This document shows positions 1-8,515 of a stretch of DNA of 64,000 nt, piece by piece (positions within the stretch are counted from its first letter, which is position 1; every line of letters starts with the position of its first letter). The notes under the pieces are model-generated. The model searched no databases, was not told the origin of the DNA, and was given only the letters and a program-made list of their open reading frames with translations. Origin of the DNA: Microvirga brassicacearum (GTDB lineage: Bacteria; Pseudomonadota; Alphaproteobacteria; Rhizobiales; Beijerinckiaceae); assembly GCF_008757455.1 (NCBI RefSeq), contig NZ_VCMV01000035.1:31451-95450 (forward strand), read 5' to 3'. Position numbers and translations under genes: made by a program.

Positions 1-12
1 CGGGATCCTCCG

Positions 13-894
13 ATGACCGCACTTGTCGAAACGGCGACGATGCCGATGCGGCGCCATCTGCGCTTCAATCACACCACGCGCTATTGGTTGCTGATCGCTC
101 CGGCTTTGCTGCTCATGATCGTGTTTTACCTCTATCCAATCGGCCGCGTGCTGTGGATGAGCGTCACCGTGCCCGCGCCAGGCCTCGACAATTACGCGCT
201 GCTTGCCACAAGCGCCTCGATTCAAAAGATGCTCTGGACGACCGCGCGGATCAGCGTCGTGACCACGGCCATCACCCTTATCCTCGCCTATGTGGTGTCC
301 TACGCCCTCGTTCATGCTTCGCCGCGCACACAACGCTGGATGTTTCTCGGCGTCCTCATTCCGCTCTGGATTTCCGTCCTTGTCCGCGCTTTTGCGTGGT
401 TCGTGCTGCTGCGGCGCGAGGGACTGATCAACACGACCCTGCACGCCTCCGGTGTCATCGACACGCCGCTCAACCTGATCTGGAATGAGGTCGGAGTCAT
501 GATCGGCATGGTCCATTACATGCTGCCCTTCGGCATTCTGCCGATCTTCGCCAACATGCGCGATATCGACCAGCGCTGCATCGCGGCTGCGCGCGGTTTG
601 GGAGCAAAGCGGTTCGAGGCGTTCTGGCGCATCTTTCTGCCGCTTTCCCTGCCGGGCGTCGTCGGCGCCAGCATCCTGGTCTTCATCTTCTCGCTCGGTT
701 TCTTCGTCACGCCCGCGCTGCTGGGAGGCGGCAAGACGTTGATGATCGCCGAGTACATCAAAGTCCAGATTCTCGAAGTCGTGCGCTGGGGGGTCGGGAC
801 GATGCTGGCTGCTACTCTTCTGGTGGTGATCGGCGGCCTGCTCGCCGGCCTCAGTCGCGTGGTGGACTTGCGCAAGCTTTTTGGAGCGGGTTGA
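13..894 (+). CDS. PotB-like ABC transporter permease
   Basis: Inner-membrane permease of a polyamine/opine/amino-acid type ABC importer (293 aa). About six hydrophobic segments are visible, the first near residues 25-47. The cytoplasmic EAA-type loop that contacts the ATPase is near residues 192-216 (AARGLGAKRFEAFWRIFLPL). The ATG at 13 overlaps a TGA at 14-16, so an upstream reading frame (probably the ATPase of the same operon) appears to end as ATGA just inside the window. The second permease follows after 3 bp. The binding protein and ATPase are not in the window and presumably lie upstream. The family is clear; the substrate is not. Confidence 0.9.
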   Translation: MTALVETATMPMRRHLRFNHTTRYWLLIAPALLLMIVFYLYPIGRVLWMSVTVPAPGLDNYALLATSASIQKMLWTTARISVVTTAITLILAYVVSYALVHASPRTQRWMFLGVLIPLWISVLVRAFAWFVLLRREGLINTTLHASGVIDTPLNLIWNEVGVMIGMVHYMLPFGILPIFANMRDIDQRCIAAARGLGAKRFEAFWRIFLPLSLPGVVGASILVFIFSLGFFVTPALLGGGKTLMIAEYIKVQILEVVRWGVGTMLAATLLVVIGGLLAGLSRVVDLRKLFGAG

Positions 895-897
895 TCC

Positions 898-1692
898 ATG
901 ACCCAGAGCGGCCTCGGCAATATCTCGATCATGACGCGATCGCTCGCGTGGGCGATCATCTGTTTCCTCGTCCTTCCCATCACGGTGGTGTTCGCGGTCT
1001 CGGTGACGGACCGGCATTATCTCTCGCTGCCTGAGAACGGAATCTCCTTTCAGTACTACCGCAACCTTCTCACCAGCGGTCCTTGGCTCACTAGCATCCT
1101 GCAAAGCTTCATTATCGCCTGTGTTTCCACCGCGATTGCAGGTGTGGCCGGAACGCTTTGCGCCATCGGCTGCTGGAGGCTCAGCAACAAGGCCAGCAAT
1201 TTCATTCGCCTGCTGATGCTGGCGCCGATCATGGTGCCAACGATCGTCTACGCGCTCGGCATCTATCAGTTCTGGATCGATCTGCGGCTCATCGACTCGT
1301 ATACCGGCGTCATCATCGCCCATGCGGTGACGGGGATCCCCTATGTCGTCATCACGGTCTCGACCGCGCTTGCCGGCTTCGATCCCCGGCTCGAACAGGC
1401 ATCGCTCAATCTCGGCGCCAACATGGCGCAGACGCTCCGGCTGGTCATCATCCCGAACATCATGCCGGGCGTCGTCTCCGGCCTGATCTTCGCCTTCATT
1501 CACAGCTGGGACGAATTGGTCATCGTGCTCTTCATCGCGGGACGCGGGGTATTCACGCTTCCCCGCCGCATGTGGGACGGCATCAACGAAGCACTCGATC
1601 CCACCATGGCCGCCGTGGCGGCCGTGCTGATCCTCCTGACGATCTGCCTCTTGGTCGTCGACATCTACGCCCGGTCGCGGCGCGCGAGCTAA
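898..1692 (+). CDS. PotC-like ABC transporter permease
   Basis: Second permease of the same importer (264 aa). It has an N-terminal transmembrane helix at about residues 13-35, further helices through the protein, and the EAA loop near residues 167-191 (ASLNLGANMAQTLRLVIIPN). PotB/PotC-type permeases form a heterodimer in the inner membrane. The start is the ATG preceded by GGAG about 10 bases upstream, only 3 bp after the previous stop, so the two are translated from one message. The M20 amidohydrolase follows after 19 bp, which links transport to amide hydrolysis. Confidence 0.9.
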   Translation: MTQSGLGNISIMTRSLAWAIICFLVLPITVVFAVSVTDRHYLSLPENGISFQYYRNLLTSGPWLTSILQSFIIACVSTAIAGVAGTLCAIGCWRLSNKASNFIRLLMLAPIMVPTIVYALGIYQFWIDLRLIDSYTGVIIAHAVTGIPYVVITVSTALAGFDPRLEQASLNLGANMAQTLRLVIIPNIMPGVVSGLIFAFIHSWDELVIVLFIAGRGVFTLPRRMWDGINEALDPTMAAVAAVLILLTICLLVVDIYARSRRAS

Positions 1693-1711
1693 AACGCAAA
1701 GGAACCTTCAC

Positions 1712-3310
1712 ATGTCGCAAAGCAGCGAATTCGGCGCCGAGAAGAAGAGCGCGCTCGCGTGGATTGACGAGAATACCGCGCGCCTGTCGGAGGATCACCG
1801 CACGATCTGGGATCTGCACGAACCATCCTGGCGCGAGTACAAGTCCGCGGCATGGTATGTTGAACGCCTGCGCGCCGAAGGCTTCACGGTGGAAGACGGC
1901 TCGGGCAACATGCCCACGGCTTTTTGCGCCGAATGGTCGAACGGCGACGGACCGACCATCGGCGGCTATGCGGAATACGATGCGGTGCCGGGTACCTCGC
2001 AGGAGCCGGTCCCCTATCGCAAACCGCGCGAGGGCGTGAGCCGACATGCGGCCGGTCACACCGACCCGCATTCCGCCCTCGGGATGGGTTCCTTTGCGGG
2101 GTTTCTCGCCGCCAAGCACGCGATGGAACGTCATGGCATCAAAGGTCGGCTGAAGTTCTTCGGCGAGCCGGCCGAAAAGATGTGCGGTTCGAAACCGGTC
2201 CACGCCGCCAAGGGTTACTACGACGATCTCGACGCGGCGATCAGTTTTCACCCGCATTCCTTCCCGGCGCTGGCGAATAGCTGTTTCTGGGACACGCACA
2301 GCGCGCCCTATTGGAGCCGGATCTACACCTTCGAGTGCAACAATCCTGAAACTTGGCAGCAAACGGGCGCGTTCGCTGGCGTCGCGCACAGCCACTCCAC
2401 GGCGCGTGCCCCTGGCGCCATCGACGCCGTCTGCCTCATGTATACCTCGTCTAAGTACATGAAGGAGGCGATGCTGCCGCATCATGGTAGCTGGAGCCTC
2501 AACGAATTCATCCTGCAGGCGGGGCAGGCTGCCGCGGACAATCTCGCGCCGGGCCTGGCGCAGATCCAATACTCGCTGCGCGCCCCGACACTCGACATGT
2601 GCGAGCGTGTGTTCGAGGTGCTGGACCGGAACGCGGAGCATTGTGCGGCCATGACCCACTGCACCTCCACCGCAAGCTGGGTGACGCGGACGCGCGCCGG
2701 CCTACCCAACCATGCGATGGCCGAAACGGCATGGCGGAATTTCGAAGCGATCGGCGCACCGAAATGGAGCGAAGAAGCGCGAGTCTTCGGTCGCGAGATC
2801 CAGAAGAACCTCGGCCTCGAGCCCATGGGCGACCCGTTCATGCCGGAGATCCAGAAGCTCACAGCCCCGTGGGACGGCGAGCAGGCGTTCCGCGCGCAGC
2901 TGCCGTCGTGGCAGAAGAACCTCGCTGCTGACGATTATGTCGACTACACGTGGCACGCACCGACCGTGCGTCTCTATGTCGGCCGGCCGACGCTCAAGGC
3001 GCCGCCCGGATATCGTTATCCCGAATGGACGCGTTACGCGATGGGCGGAATGGCCGCTTGCATCGATCCGATGTGGACGACCGCCAGCAAGGTGATCGCC
3101 GCGACGATCGTCGACCTCCTCACGGATGGGACTTCCCTCGCAAGAGCGCAGGCCGAGTTCAAGGATCGCACCGGCGGCGGCATTGGCGGCGAAAAATGGG
3201 TGGCGCCGCTCCTGCCTTCCGATTTCGAGCCACCTGTCCATTACCGCTGGCCGGAATACGTCACGACGGAGCGCGGTCGCGAATGGACGATCCCGACTGC
3301 AGCGCGCTGA
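1712..3310 (+). CDS. M20 family amidohydrolase, AbgB-like
   Basis: Predicted cytoplasmic metal-dependent amidohydrolase (532 aa) of the aminoacylase/AbgB branch of M20 peptidases. Metal-site style motifs are AEYDAVPG at residues 87-94, HAAGHTDPHSALGMG soon after, and GEPAEKMCGS. The canonical first motif of AbgB, GHGCGH-like, is altered here to AAGHTDPH, so the metal ligands are not identical to AbgB. At 532 aa it is longer than AbgB (about 480 aa). A Shine-Dalgarno AAAGGAA sits upstream of the ATG. It probably hydrolyses an amide brought in by the upstream transporter; the substrate is unknown. Confidence 0.8.
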   Translation: MSQSSEFGAEKKSALAWIDENTARLSEDHRTIWDLHEPSWREYKSAAWYVERLRAEGFTVEDGSGNMPTAFCAEWSNGDGPTIGGYAEYDAVPGTSQEPVPYRKPREGVSRHAAGHTDPHSALGMGSFAGFLAAKHAMERHGIKGRLKFFGEPAEKMCGSKPVHAAKGYYDDLDAAISFHPHSFPALANSCFWDTHSAPYWSRIYTFECNNPETWQQTGAFAGVAHSHSTARAPGAIDAVCLMYTSSKYMKEAMLPHHGSWSLNEFILQAGQAAADNLAPGLAQIQYSLRAPTLDMCERVFEVLDRNAEHCAAMTHCTSTASWVTRTRAGLPNHAMAETAWRNFEAIGAPKWSEEARVFGREIQKNLGLEPMGDPFMPEIQKLTAPWDGEQAFRAQLPSWQKNLAADDYVDYTWHAPTVRLYVGRPTLKAPPGYRYPEWTRYAMGGMAACIDPMWTTASKVIAATIVDLLTDGTSLARAQAEFKDRTGGGIGGEKWVAPLLPSDFEPPVHYRWPEYVTTERGREWTIPTAAR

Positions 3311-3353
3311 CGCGTCATTCAAAAGAACCACGACGACACGCCTAGGAGGAAAC

Positions 3354-4361
3354 ATGTCGATCATTTCGGAAAACGAATACCGCTACAACATGCTGATCAA
3401 GACGTTCGCATCCCGGCCGGAACCCGCTTTCCATGCCGAGCCGGAGCAGGTTGAGGTGTGGGGGCGGCATTGGGGCTGTAACAACGATGTGGGTCAGATC
3501 CGATTGGTCCTGATGCATCGTCCCGGCAATGAGCTCAACATCGTCGATCCCTCGAAACGACTGCCCGATATCGGCGCCTTCGGCGATCCCGACAAAGGGT
3601 GGTACTGGCGCGGCGATTCCGTGCCCGATCTGGTCTCCCAGCAGGAGCAGCACGACGGTCTCGCAGCGGCGCTGCGAGAGGAGGGTGCCGAAGTCGTCTA
3701 TGTGGACGAATGCGCGCCCGGCAAGATGAAAACCGTCTATACGCGCGACAGTGTCATCGCCGTCGATGGCGGGGCGATCGTGACCCGCATGGGTCCGCCG
3801 ATCCGGCGCGGCGAGGAACTGCCGGTCACCCGCACGCTCGGCAAGCTCGGCATGCCGATCTTGCGCACGATCAGCGGCACCGGCCTGTTGGAAGGCGGCA
3901 GCTTCGCGTTCATCACGCCGAAAGTGGCCGTCGTCGCGTTGTCGAGCCGCGGGAACGAGGAAGGTGCACGACAACTCGAGGACGTGCTGCGCACTCAGGG
4001 CGTCGAACTTCTCCGGGTCGAGTTAACCGGCTACCGGCTTCACATCGACGGCATGTTCGTCATGGTGGATGCGGAAACCGCCTTCGTGAATCCGACCCTG
4101 CTGCCGTTCTGGTTCCTGGAAAAGCTGAAGGCGCTCGGCATCCGGCAGATCGAGGTCTGCCCCGATGATCAACCTTGGGTCATCAACTGCCTCGCGGTCC
4201 GTCCAGGTCGTGTTCTCATGGCTGGCGGACTTTCCGACAGGACGATGACGAAATTCGACAAAGCCGGAATCTCGGTCCGCGTCGTGCCATACGATAAGGT
4301 CTCGTTGGGCGGCGGAGGCATCCATTGCTCGACCTCGCCACTGATCCGCGATCCTCTCTGA
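3354..4361 (+). CDS. Arginine deiminase/amidinotransferase superfamily protein
   Basis: A 335-aa enzyme of the guanidine-modifying (pentein) superfamily, which includes arginine deiminase, DDAH and amidinotransferases. Visible features are an N-terminal MHRPGNE segment (54-60), an acidic LLEGGS segment (E180), the catalytic-type histidine in LHIDGM (H230) and the nucleophile-type cysteine near the C-terminus in GGIHCSTSPL (C325). These fit a Cys-His-acid mechanism that hydrolyses a guanidino carbon or transfers the amidino group. The start was chosen at 3354 because AGGAGG lies 5-10 bases upstream; the frame stays open further upstream inside the previous gene. The neighbours suggest hydrolysis of a small guanidino compound. 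Confidence 0.85.
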   Translation: MSIISENEYRYNMLIKTFASRPEPAFHAEPEQVEVWGRHWGCNNDVGQIRLVLMHRPGNELNIVDPSKRLPDIGAFGDPDKGWYWRGDSVPDLVSQQEQHDGLAAALREEGAEVVYVDECAPGKMKTVYTRDSVIAVDGGAIVTRMGPPIRRGEELPVTRTLGKLGMPILRTISGTGLLEGGSFAFITPKVAVVALSSRGNEEGARQLEDVLRTQGVELLRVELTGYRLHIDGMFVMVDAETAFVNPTLLPFWFLEKLKALGIRQIEVCPDDQPWVINCLAVRPGRVLMAGGLSDRTMTKFDKAGISVRVVPYDKVSLGGGGIHCSTSPLIRDPL

Positions 4362-4371
4362 CCCCTCGCAA

Positions 4372-4409
4372 AAGACCCGGATTTGCACGCGAGTCCGGGT
4401 CTTCTCCTT
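4372..4409 (+). terminator. Terminator-like hairpin inside the cluster
   Basis: A perfect 10-bp inverted repeat (AAGACCCGGA at 4372-4381, TCCGGGTCTT at 4394-4403) with a 12-base loop is followed by the pyrimidine-rich CTCCTTT. It sits 10 bp after the deiminase-like gene and 35 bp before the ThDP enzyme. It looks like a weak intrinsic terminator or an mRNA-stabilising stem that would lower expression of the two downstream genes. Confidence 0.6.
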
Positions 4410-4443
4410 TACGCGCGTGTGACGCCATTGAAGGAACAATGAC

Positions 4444-5988
4444 ATGAACGGCGCCGAGAGCCTGGTCCGAACGCTGATCGCGGGCGGGATCGATACCTGC
4501 TTTGCAAATCCCGGCACCTCGGAGATGCATTTCGTCGCCGCGCTCGATCGAGTTGCGGGAATGCGCTGCATCCTCGGCTTGTTCGAAGGCGTCGTATCCG
4601 GTGCAGCCGACGGTTACGGACGAATGGCGGATAAACCCGCAGCGACGTTGCTGCATCTGGGCCCCGGCCTCGGCAATGCACTCGCCAATCTTCACAATGC
4701 TCGTAAGGCCTGCACGCCGATGGTCAACATCGTGGGCGATCACGCCACCCATCATCGCCAATATGATGCGCCGCTGACGGCGGACGTCGAAGGCGTGGCG
4801 CGCCCGATGTCGGATTGGGTGAAGACGTCCATGAGCGCGCGCGATGTCGCCCGTGACGGCGCGGAAGCGATCGCGGCCGCGCTCGCCGGCCCCGGACAGG
4901 TGGCAACCTTGATCCTGCCCGCCGACACCGCGTGGGGCGAGGCGAACGGGCCTGCGCCGTCCGTCGTGCCGCCTTCTCGCCGCAAGGTTCCGGATGAGGC
5001 CATCACGGAAGCGGTCGCGGCGCTGAGATCCGGCGAACGGACCCTCATTCTGATCGGCGGTCGGGCGTTGCGCGCCAAGCCGATCGAGATCGCCAGCCGG
5101 ATCGCAAAGGCAACGAACGCCGGCCTGCTGGCGCCGACATCGAATGCCCGCATCGAACGCGGTGCCGGTCGCGTGATCCTGGATCGGATCTTCTACCCTC
5201 TCGATCAGGCACTGGAACAACTGCGCGGCTACAAACGCGTGATCCTTGTCGGCGCGGCGAATCCGGTCGCCTTTTTTGCCTACCCGGGCAAGCCAAGCCT
5301 CGTGCTGCCACCCGATTGCAAGATCCATGTTCTGGCCGAGCCCCAGGACGATCTGGGGGATGCGTTGGAACGACTCGCCGCGGAAGTTGGAGCCGACGCC
5401 CACAAGCCCCTCACGCAGAATGCCTTGCGCCCCACCCTGCCGAAGGGCGCGCTGACGGCGGAAACGATCGCCGCGGTCGTCGGCGCGCTGCTCCCCGAAA
5501 ATGCCATCGTGGTGGATGAGAGCATCAATGCGGGCGGTTGGGTCTATCCCCTGACGGCGGGATCGCCGGCTCACGATTGGCTGCAACTCACCGGCGGCTC
5601 CATCGGGATCGGCCTCCCCCTTGCCACTGGCGCGGCGGTCGCGTGTCCGGATCGTCGTGTCGTTGCCCTGCAGGCCGACGGGAGCGGCATGTACACGCTG
5701 CAGGCGTTGTGGACTCAGGCCCGCGAAAAACTCAACGTCACCAACATCATCTTTTCCAACCGCGCGTATGCCAGCCTGGAAACGGAGCTGAGAAATGTGG
5801 GTGCGCTCAATCCCGGCCGCATTGCGCTCGACATGCTCGATCTCAGTCGGCCCGACCTCGACTGGGTGAAGCTTGCCGAAGGAATGGGCGTCGAAGCCGC
5901 TCGCGCGGACACGATCGAGAAGCTCATCGACCTGTTCCAGACCAGCACGCGCCGACCGGGCCCGTTCCTGATCGAAGTTCCCTGTTAG
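4444..5988 (+). CDS. ThDP-dependent enzyme, acetolactate synthase-like
   Basis: A 514-aa thiamine-diphosphate enzyme of the acetolactate synthase/benzoylformate decarboxylase superfamily. The N-terminal PYR domain carries the catalytic glutamate (FEGVVSGAADGYGRM, E48). The C-terminal domain carries the metal/ThDP motif as ADGSGMYT from residue 411, ending with the conserved Asn in IIFSNRAY (N439). No FAD-specific segment is obvious. It could decarboxylate a 2-oxo acid; 2-ketoarginine decarboxylase belongs to this superfamily, an attractive parallel given the deiminase-type neighbour, but the sequence alone does not fix the substrate. A GGAA Shine-Dalgarno lies upstream of the ATG. Confidence 0.85.
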   Translation: MNGAESLVRTLIAGGIDTCFANPGTSEMHFVAALDRVAGMRCILGLFEGVVSGAADGYGRMADKPAATLLHLGPGLGNALANLHNARKACTPMVNIVGDHATHHRQYDAPLTADVEGVARPMSDWVKTSMSARDVARDGAEAIAAALAGPGQVATLILPADTAWGEANGPAPSVVPPSRRKVPDEAITEAVAALRSGERTLILIGGRALRAKPIEIASRIAKATNAGLLAPTSNARIERGAGRVILDRIFYPLDQALEQLRGYKRVILVGAANPVAFFAYPGKPSLVLPPDCKIHVLAEPQDDLGDALERLAAEVGADAHKPLTQNALRPTLPKGALTAETIAAVVGALLPENAIVVDESINAGGWVYPLTAGSPAHDWLQLTGGSIGIGLPLATGAAVACPDRRVVALQADGSGMYTLQALWTQAREKLNVTNIIFSNRAYASLETELRNVGALNPGRIALDMLDLSRPDLDWVKLAEGMGVEAARADTIEKLIDLFQTSTRRPGPFLIEVPC

Positions 5989-5997
5989 GCGATCACC

Positions 5998-7311
5998 ATG
6001 AACCGGATGAACAACCTCGCGGTCAACGCCGATCGGCTCTGGTCCGATCTCATGGAAACCGCGCAGATCGGCGGCACGCAAAAGGGCGGTATCCGCCGGC
6101 TGACTCTAAGCGATGAGGACCGTCAGGTGCGCGACTGGTTCCGCGCCCAATGCGAGACGCTTGGATGCACGGTCGAAGTGGACGAAGTCGGCAACATGTT
6201 CGCAACCCGGCCAGGTCGCCGCGGTGACCTGCCGCCGATCGCGATGGGGAGCCATCTGGATACGCAGCCGACCGGCGGGAAATTCGACGGAGTGCTGGGC
6301 GTACTCGCAGGACTCGAATGTCTGCGGACACTTCATGATGCCGCCTACCAGACCAACGCGCCCCTCATGCTCGTCAACTGGACAAACGAGGAAGGCTCCC
6401 GTTTCGCGCCCGCCATGCTGGGATCGGGCGTCCATGCGGGCGTGTTCGATCCCGCCTTCGCGGATACGCGGGAGGATTCAGAGCATAACACCTTCGGCAG
6501 CGCGCTGGATTCAATCGGCTATCGCGGACCACTGAAGGCTGGCAGCCTTTCGATCGGCGCGATGTTCGAACTTCATATCGAGCAAGGGCCGATCCTTGAA
6601 GCCGAGGGCGACACGATCGGCATCGTCAAGGGTGTGCAGGGGATGCGGTGGTATGATGTGGAGATCACCGGGCGCGAATCCCATGCCGGATCGACGCCGA
6701 TGCATCTGCGGCGGGACGCCTTGACGAGCAGCGCCGAGTTCATCTGTGCCATCGATCGTATCGCACGCGAGATGAAAGACGCGGTGGCGACAGTCGGCAC
6801 AATCGCGACGCATCCCAACTCGCGCAACGTCATCCCCGGTCGCACCGTCCTGAGCATCGATTTGCGTCATCCCGACAAAGGATCGCTGGATTCGATCGAG
6901 GCCCAATTGGACGCGGCCCTCGCAGATATTGCCCGAGCGCACGGCGTCACCGCCACCATGGTGCGGATCTGGGACTCGCCGCCCGTCCCGTTCGCAGAAA
7001 CCTGCCTGCAATCCATTCGTCAGGCGGCGCGCCAATGCGGCTATCGGAGCCGCGAGATGATCTCGGGAGCCGGCCACGATGCCGCCTATATCGCGCGCGT
7101 CGCTCCGACCGCCATGATCTTCGTGCCCTGTGCTGGCGGATTGAGTCATAACGAGGAGGAGGATGCCTCTTTCGAGGACTGCAAGGCTGGCGCGCAGGTT
7201 CTTCTACAGGCCGTATTGGACTATGATCGCCGGTTCGGAGATCCTGGCATCGAAACAACAGAGGCCGGCACAGGCCGCTTGAACGACAAGCAAGCGGCCA
7301 GTTCCTCATGA
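5998..7311 (+). CDS. M20 hydantoinase/carbamoylase family amidase
   Basis: A 437-aa zinc-dependent hydrolase of the N-carbamoyl-amino-acid hydrolase/allantoate amidohydrolase/beta-ureidopropionase group. Diagnostic motifs are GSHLDTQPTGGKFDG (residues 84-98; metal His and Asp), WTNEEGSRF (E131-E132), HIEQGP and SGAGHDA. This family removes a carbamoyl group, releasing ammonia and carbon dioxide. It follows the ThDP gene by 9 bp. The product expected from a deiminase-type step is a ureido compound, which is the kind of substrate this family accepts. MNNLAVN at 6007 is an alternative start. Confidence 0.87.
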   Translation: MNRMNNLAVNADRLWSDLMETAQIGGTQKGGIRRLTLSDEDRQVRDWFRAQCETLGCTVEVDEVGNMFATRPGRRGDLPPIAMGSHLDTQPTGGKFDGVLGVLAGLECLRTLHDAAYQTNAPLMLVNWTNEEGSRFAPAMLGSGVHAGVFDPAFADTREDSEHNTFGSALDSIGYRGPLKAGSLSIGAMFELHIEQGPILEAEGDTIGIVKGVQGMRWYDVEITGRESHAGSTPMHLRRDALTSSAEFICAIDRIAREMKDAVATVGTIATHPNSRNVIPGRTVLSIDLRHPDKGSLDSIEAQLDAALADIARAHGVTATMVRIWDSPPVPFAETCLQSIRQAARQCGYRSREMISGAGHDAAYIARVAPTAMIFVPCAGGLSHNEEEDASFEDCKAGAQVLLQAVLDYDRRFGDPGIETTEAGTGRLNDKQAASSS

Positions 7312-7488
7312 GGTGATGCGCGGGCCGGCAACTTCTGGCATTGAAGCTCGCCCCCGTGGCGCGGACCGCCTTCGGCCGGCTTTTGCTGGCAGGAGCGTGC
7401 GCGGCACCCGCGAAAGTAGCGTGTTGCGGAGGTGAATGGCGAGCATGGCAGCAATCATCGATAATGCCAACGTGCACCATGGTGGTTC

Positions 7489-8235
7489 CTATAGTGAGAA
7501 ACCGCCATCGATGATGTGGATAGCTCCAGTGGTGTACTTCGACTCGTCCGACGCGAGATAAACCGCCATTGCCGCAATCTCTTTTGCGCTGCCCAGCCTC
7601 CCGAGGGGCTGGCGATCCACAAAAACCTGACGAATTTCAGCAACGCTCCTGTTCGTTGCAGCCGCCTGGGCAGCGATTCGTGCATCGAGCGACGGCGAAT
7701 CGATGGTGCCGGGACAGATGACATTTGCGCGGATTCCGGCGCGAATGAAGTCGGCGGCGATCGCCTTCGTGAGACCGATCACCGCCGCTTTGCTAGCACC
7801 ATAGACATAGCGGTTGGGAGCGCCGCGAATGGACGACACTGCGGACGCGACGTTGATGATGGATCCATTGCCGCGTTCCAGCATTCCTGGCAGGAAAGCG
7901 CGAACAGTGCGGTGCATCGACTTCACGTTTACGTCGAAGCTGAGATCCCAGTCCCCTTCTGCGCAATCGAGCACACTGCCATGATGAACATAGCCAGCCG
8001 CGTTCACGAGTACGTCGATGCCACCTATCTCGCGGGCCAGCGTATCAATCGCCTCGGTGGAACGAACGTCGAGCGCGCGCGCTGTTGCCGGATCGAGTCC
8101 GATCAGCTTGGTTGCATCGAGGTCGGTACTCCAGACGATTGCGCCCTCCGCGACGAAACATTCCGCGATGGCGCGACCGATACCCTGGCCGGCAGCGGTG
8201 ATGAAGCAAACCTTCCCGTTTAGACGACTTGTCAT
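7489..8235 (-). CDS. SDR family NAD(P)-dependent oxidoreductase
   Basis: A 248-aa classical short-chain dehydrogenase/reductase, cytoplasmic. It has the nucleotide-binding TAAGQGIG (13-20), NAAG (78-81) and the catalytic YxxxK (Y145, K149), and ends with the usual IIDGGFSL. It resembles 2-keto-3-deoxy-L-fuconate/sugar-acid dehydrogenases. The start at 8235 (MTSRL) was chosen because GGAGAAAC precedes it; an in-frame ATG five codons upstream has no good Shine-Dalgarno. It diverges from the RraA-transporter operon and shares the intergenic region carrying the LacI-type operator, so it probably belongs to that regulon. Confidence 0.88.
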   Translation of the reverse strand: MTSRLNGKVCFITAAGQGIGRAIAECFVAEGAIVWSTDLDATKLIGLDPATARALDVRSTEAIDTLAREIGGIDVLVNAAGYVHHGSVLDCAEGDWDLSFDVNVKSMHRTVRAFLPGMLERGNGSIINVASAVSSIRGAPNRYVYGASKAAVIGLTKAIAADFIRAGIRANVICPGTIDSPSLDARIAAQAAATNRSVAEIRQVFVDRQPLGRLGSAKEIAAMAVYLASDESKYTTGAIHIIDGGFSL

Positions 8236-8405
8236 GTTTAGTTTCTCCAAAGTGAAGTGCTGTTCGATGGGGGAATTCGGAGAGCGCCACGTCTGATGTA
8301 ACTGAGGTCAAAGAGTTTTCGCGCTACGTCCCACGCGAACATGCGCCGGAACAGACACTCGATCGGAAGATCGTGCTCTGCTGCCGGGCTGCCCTGCCGG
8401 TTGCT

Positions 8406-8422
8406 GCGTCCTGGCAGGACGC
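8406..8422. promoter_or_regulatory. 17-bp palindrome in divergent promoter region
   Basis: GCGTCCTGGCAGGACGC is an inverted repeat with perfect 8-base arms around one central base. It lies between the SDR gene and the RraA operon, about 25 bp upstream of the TTGACA box. It could be a second regulator site or the base of a leader hairpin. No other copy was noticed in the window. Confidence 0.35.
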
Positions 8423-8446
8423 TCGCCCTTCTATGAGCGCCCCCCC

Positions 8447-8475
8447 TTGACAGGCGTTCGATTTTGCCTTGATTT
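8447..8475 (+). promoter_or_regulatory. Promoter for the RraA-ABC transporter operon
   Basis: A consensus -35 box TTGACA (8447-8452) is followed after 17 bp by TGATTT (8470-8475), a weak -10 box. The predicted start of transcription is near 8482, about 34 bases before the RraA start codon. The -10 overlaps the LacI-type operator at 8470-8487, the expected arrangement for repression. Confidence 0.55.
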
Positions 8476-8487
8476 AACGATAAACCA
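8470..8487. promoter_or_regulatory. LacI-type operator, copy 1
   Basis: TGATTTAACGATAAACCA is an imperfect palindrome with the central CG typical of LacI-family operators. It matches the reverse complement of the site at 18047-18064 at 17 of 18 positions. It overlaps the -10 region of the RraA operon and lies in the gap shared with the divergent SDR gene. The likely ligand is the LacI-family regulator encoded at 18142-19197. Confidence 0.7.
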
Positions 8488-8515
8488 GTTATCGAATTTG
8501 AAAAGCAGAAACAGA

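Noticed and set aside
4216-6081. 621-codon open frame on the minus strand across the ThDP enzyme gene
   Set aside because: It is antisense to a gene with clear ThDP motifs and has the Arg/Gly/Asp-rich composition of a shadow frame in GC-rich DNA; no domain is recognisable.
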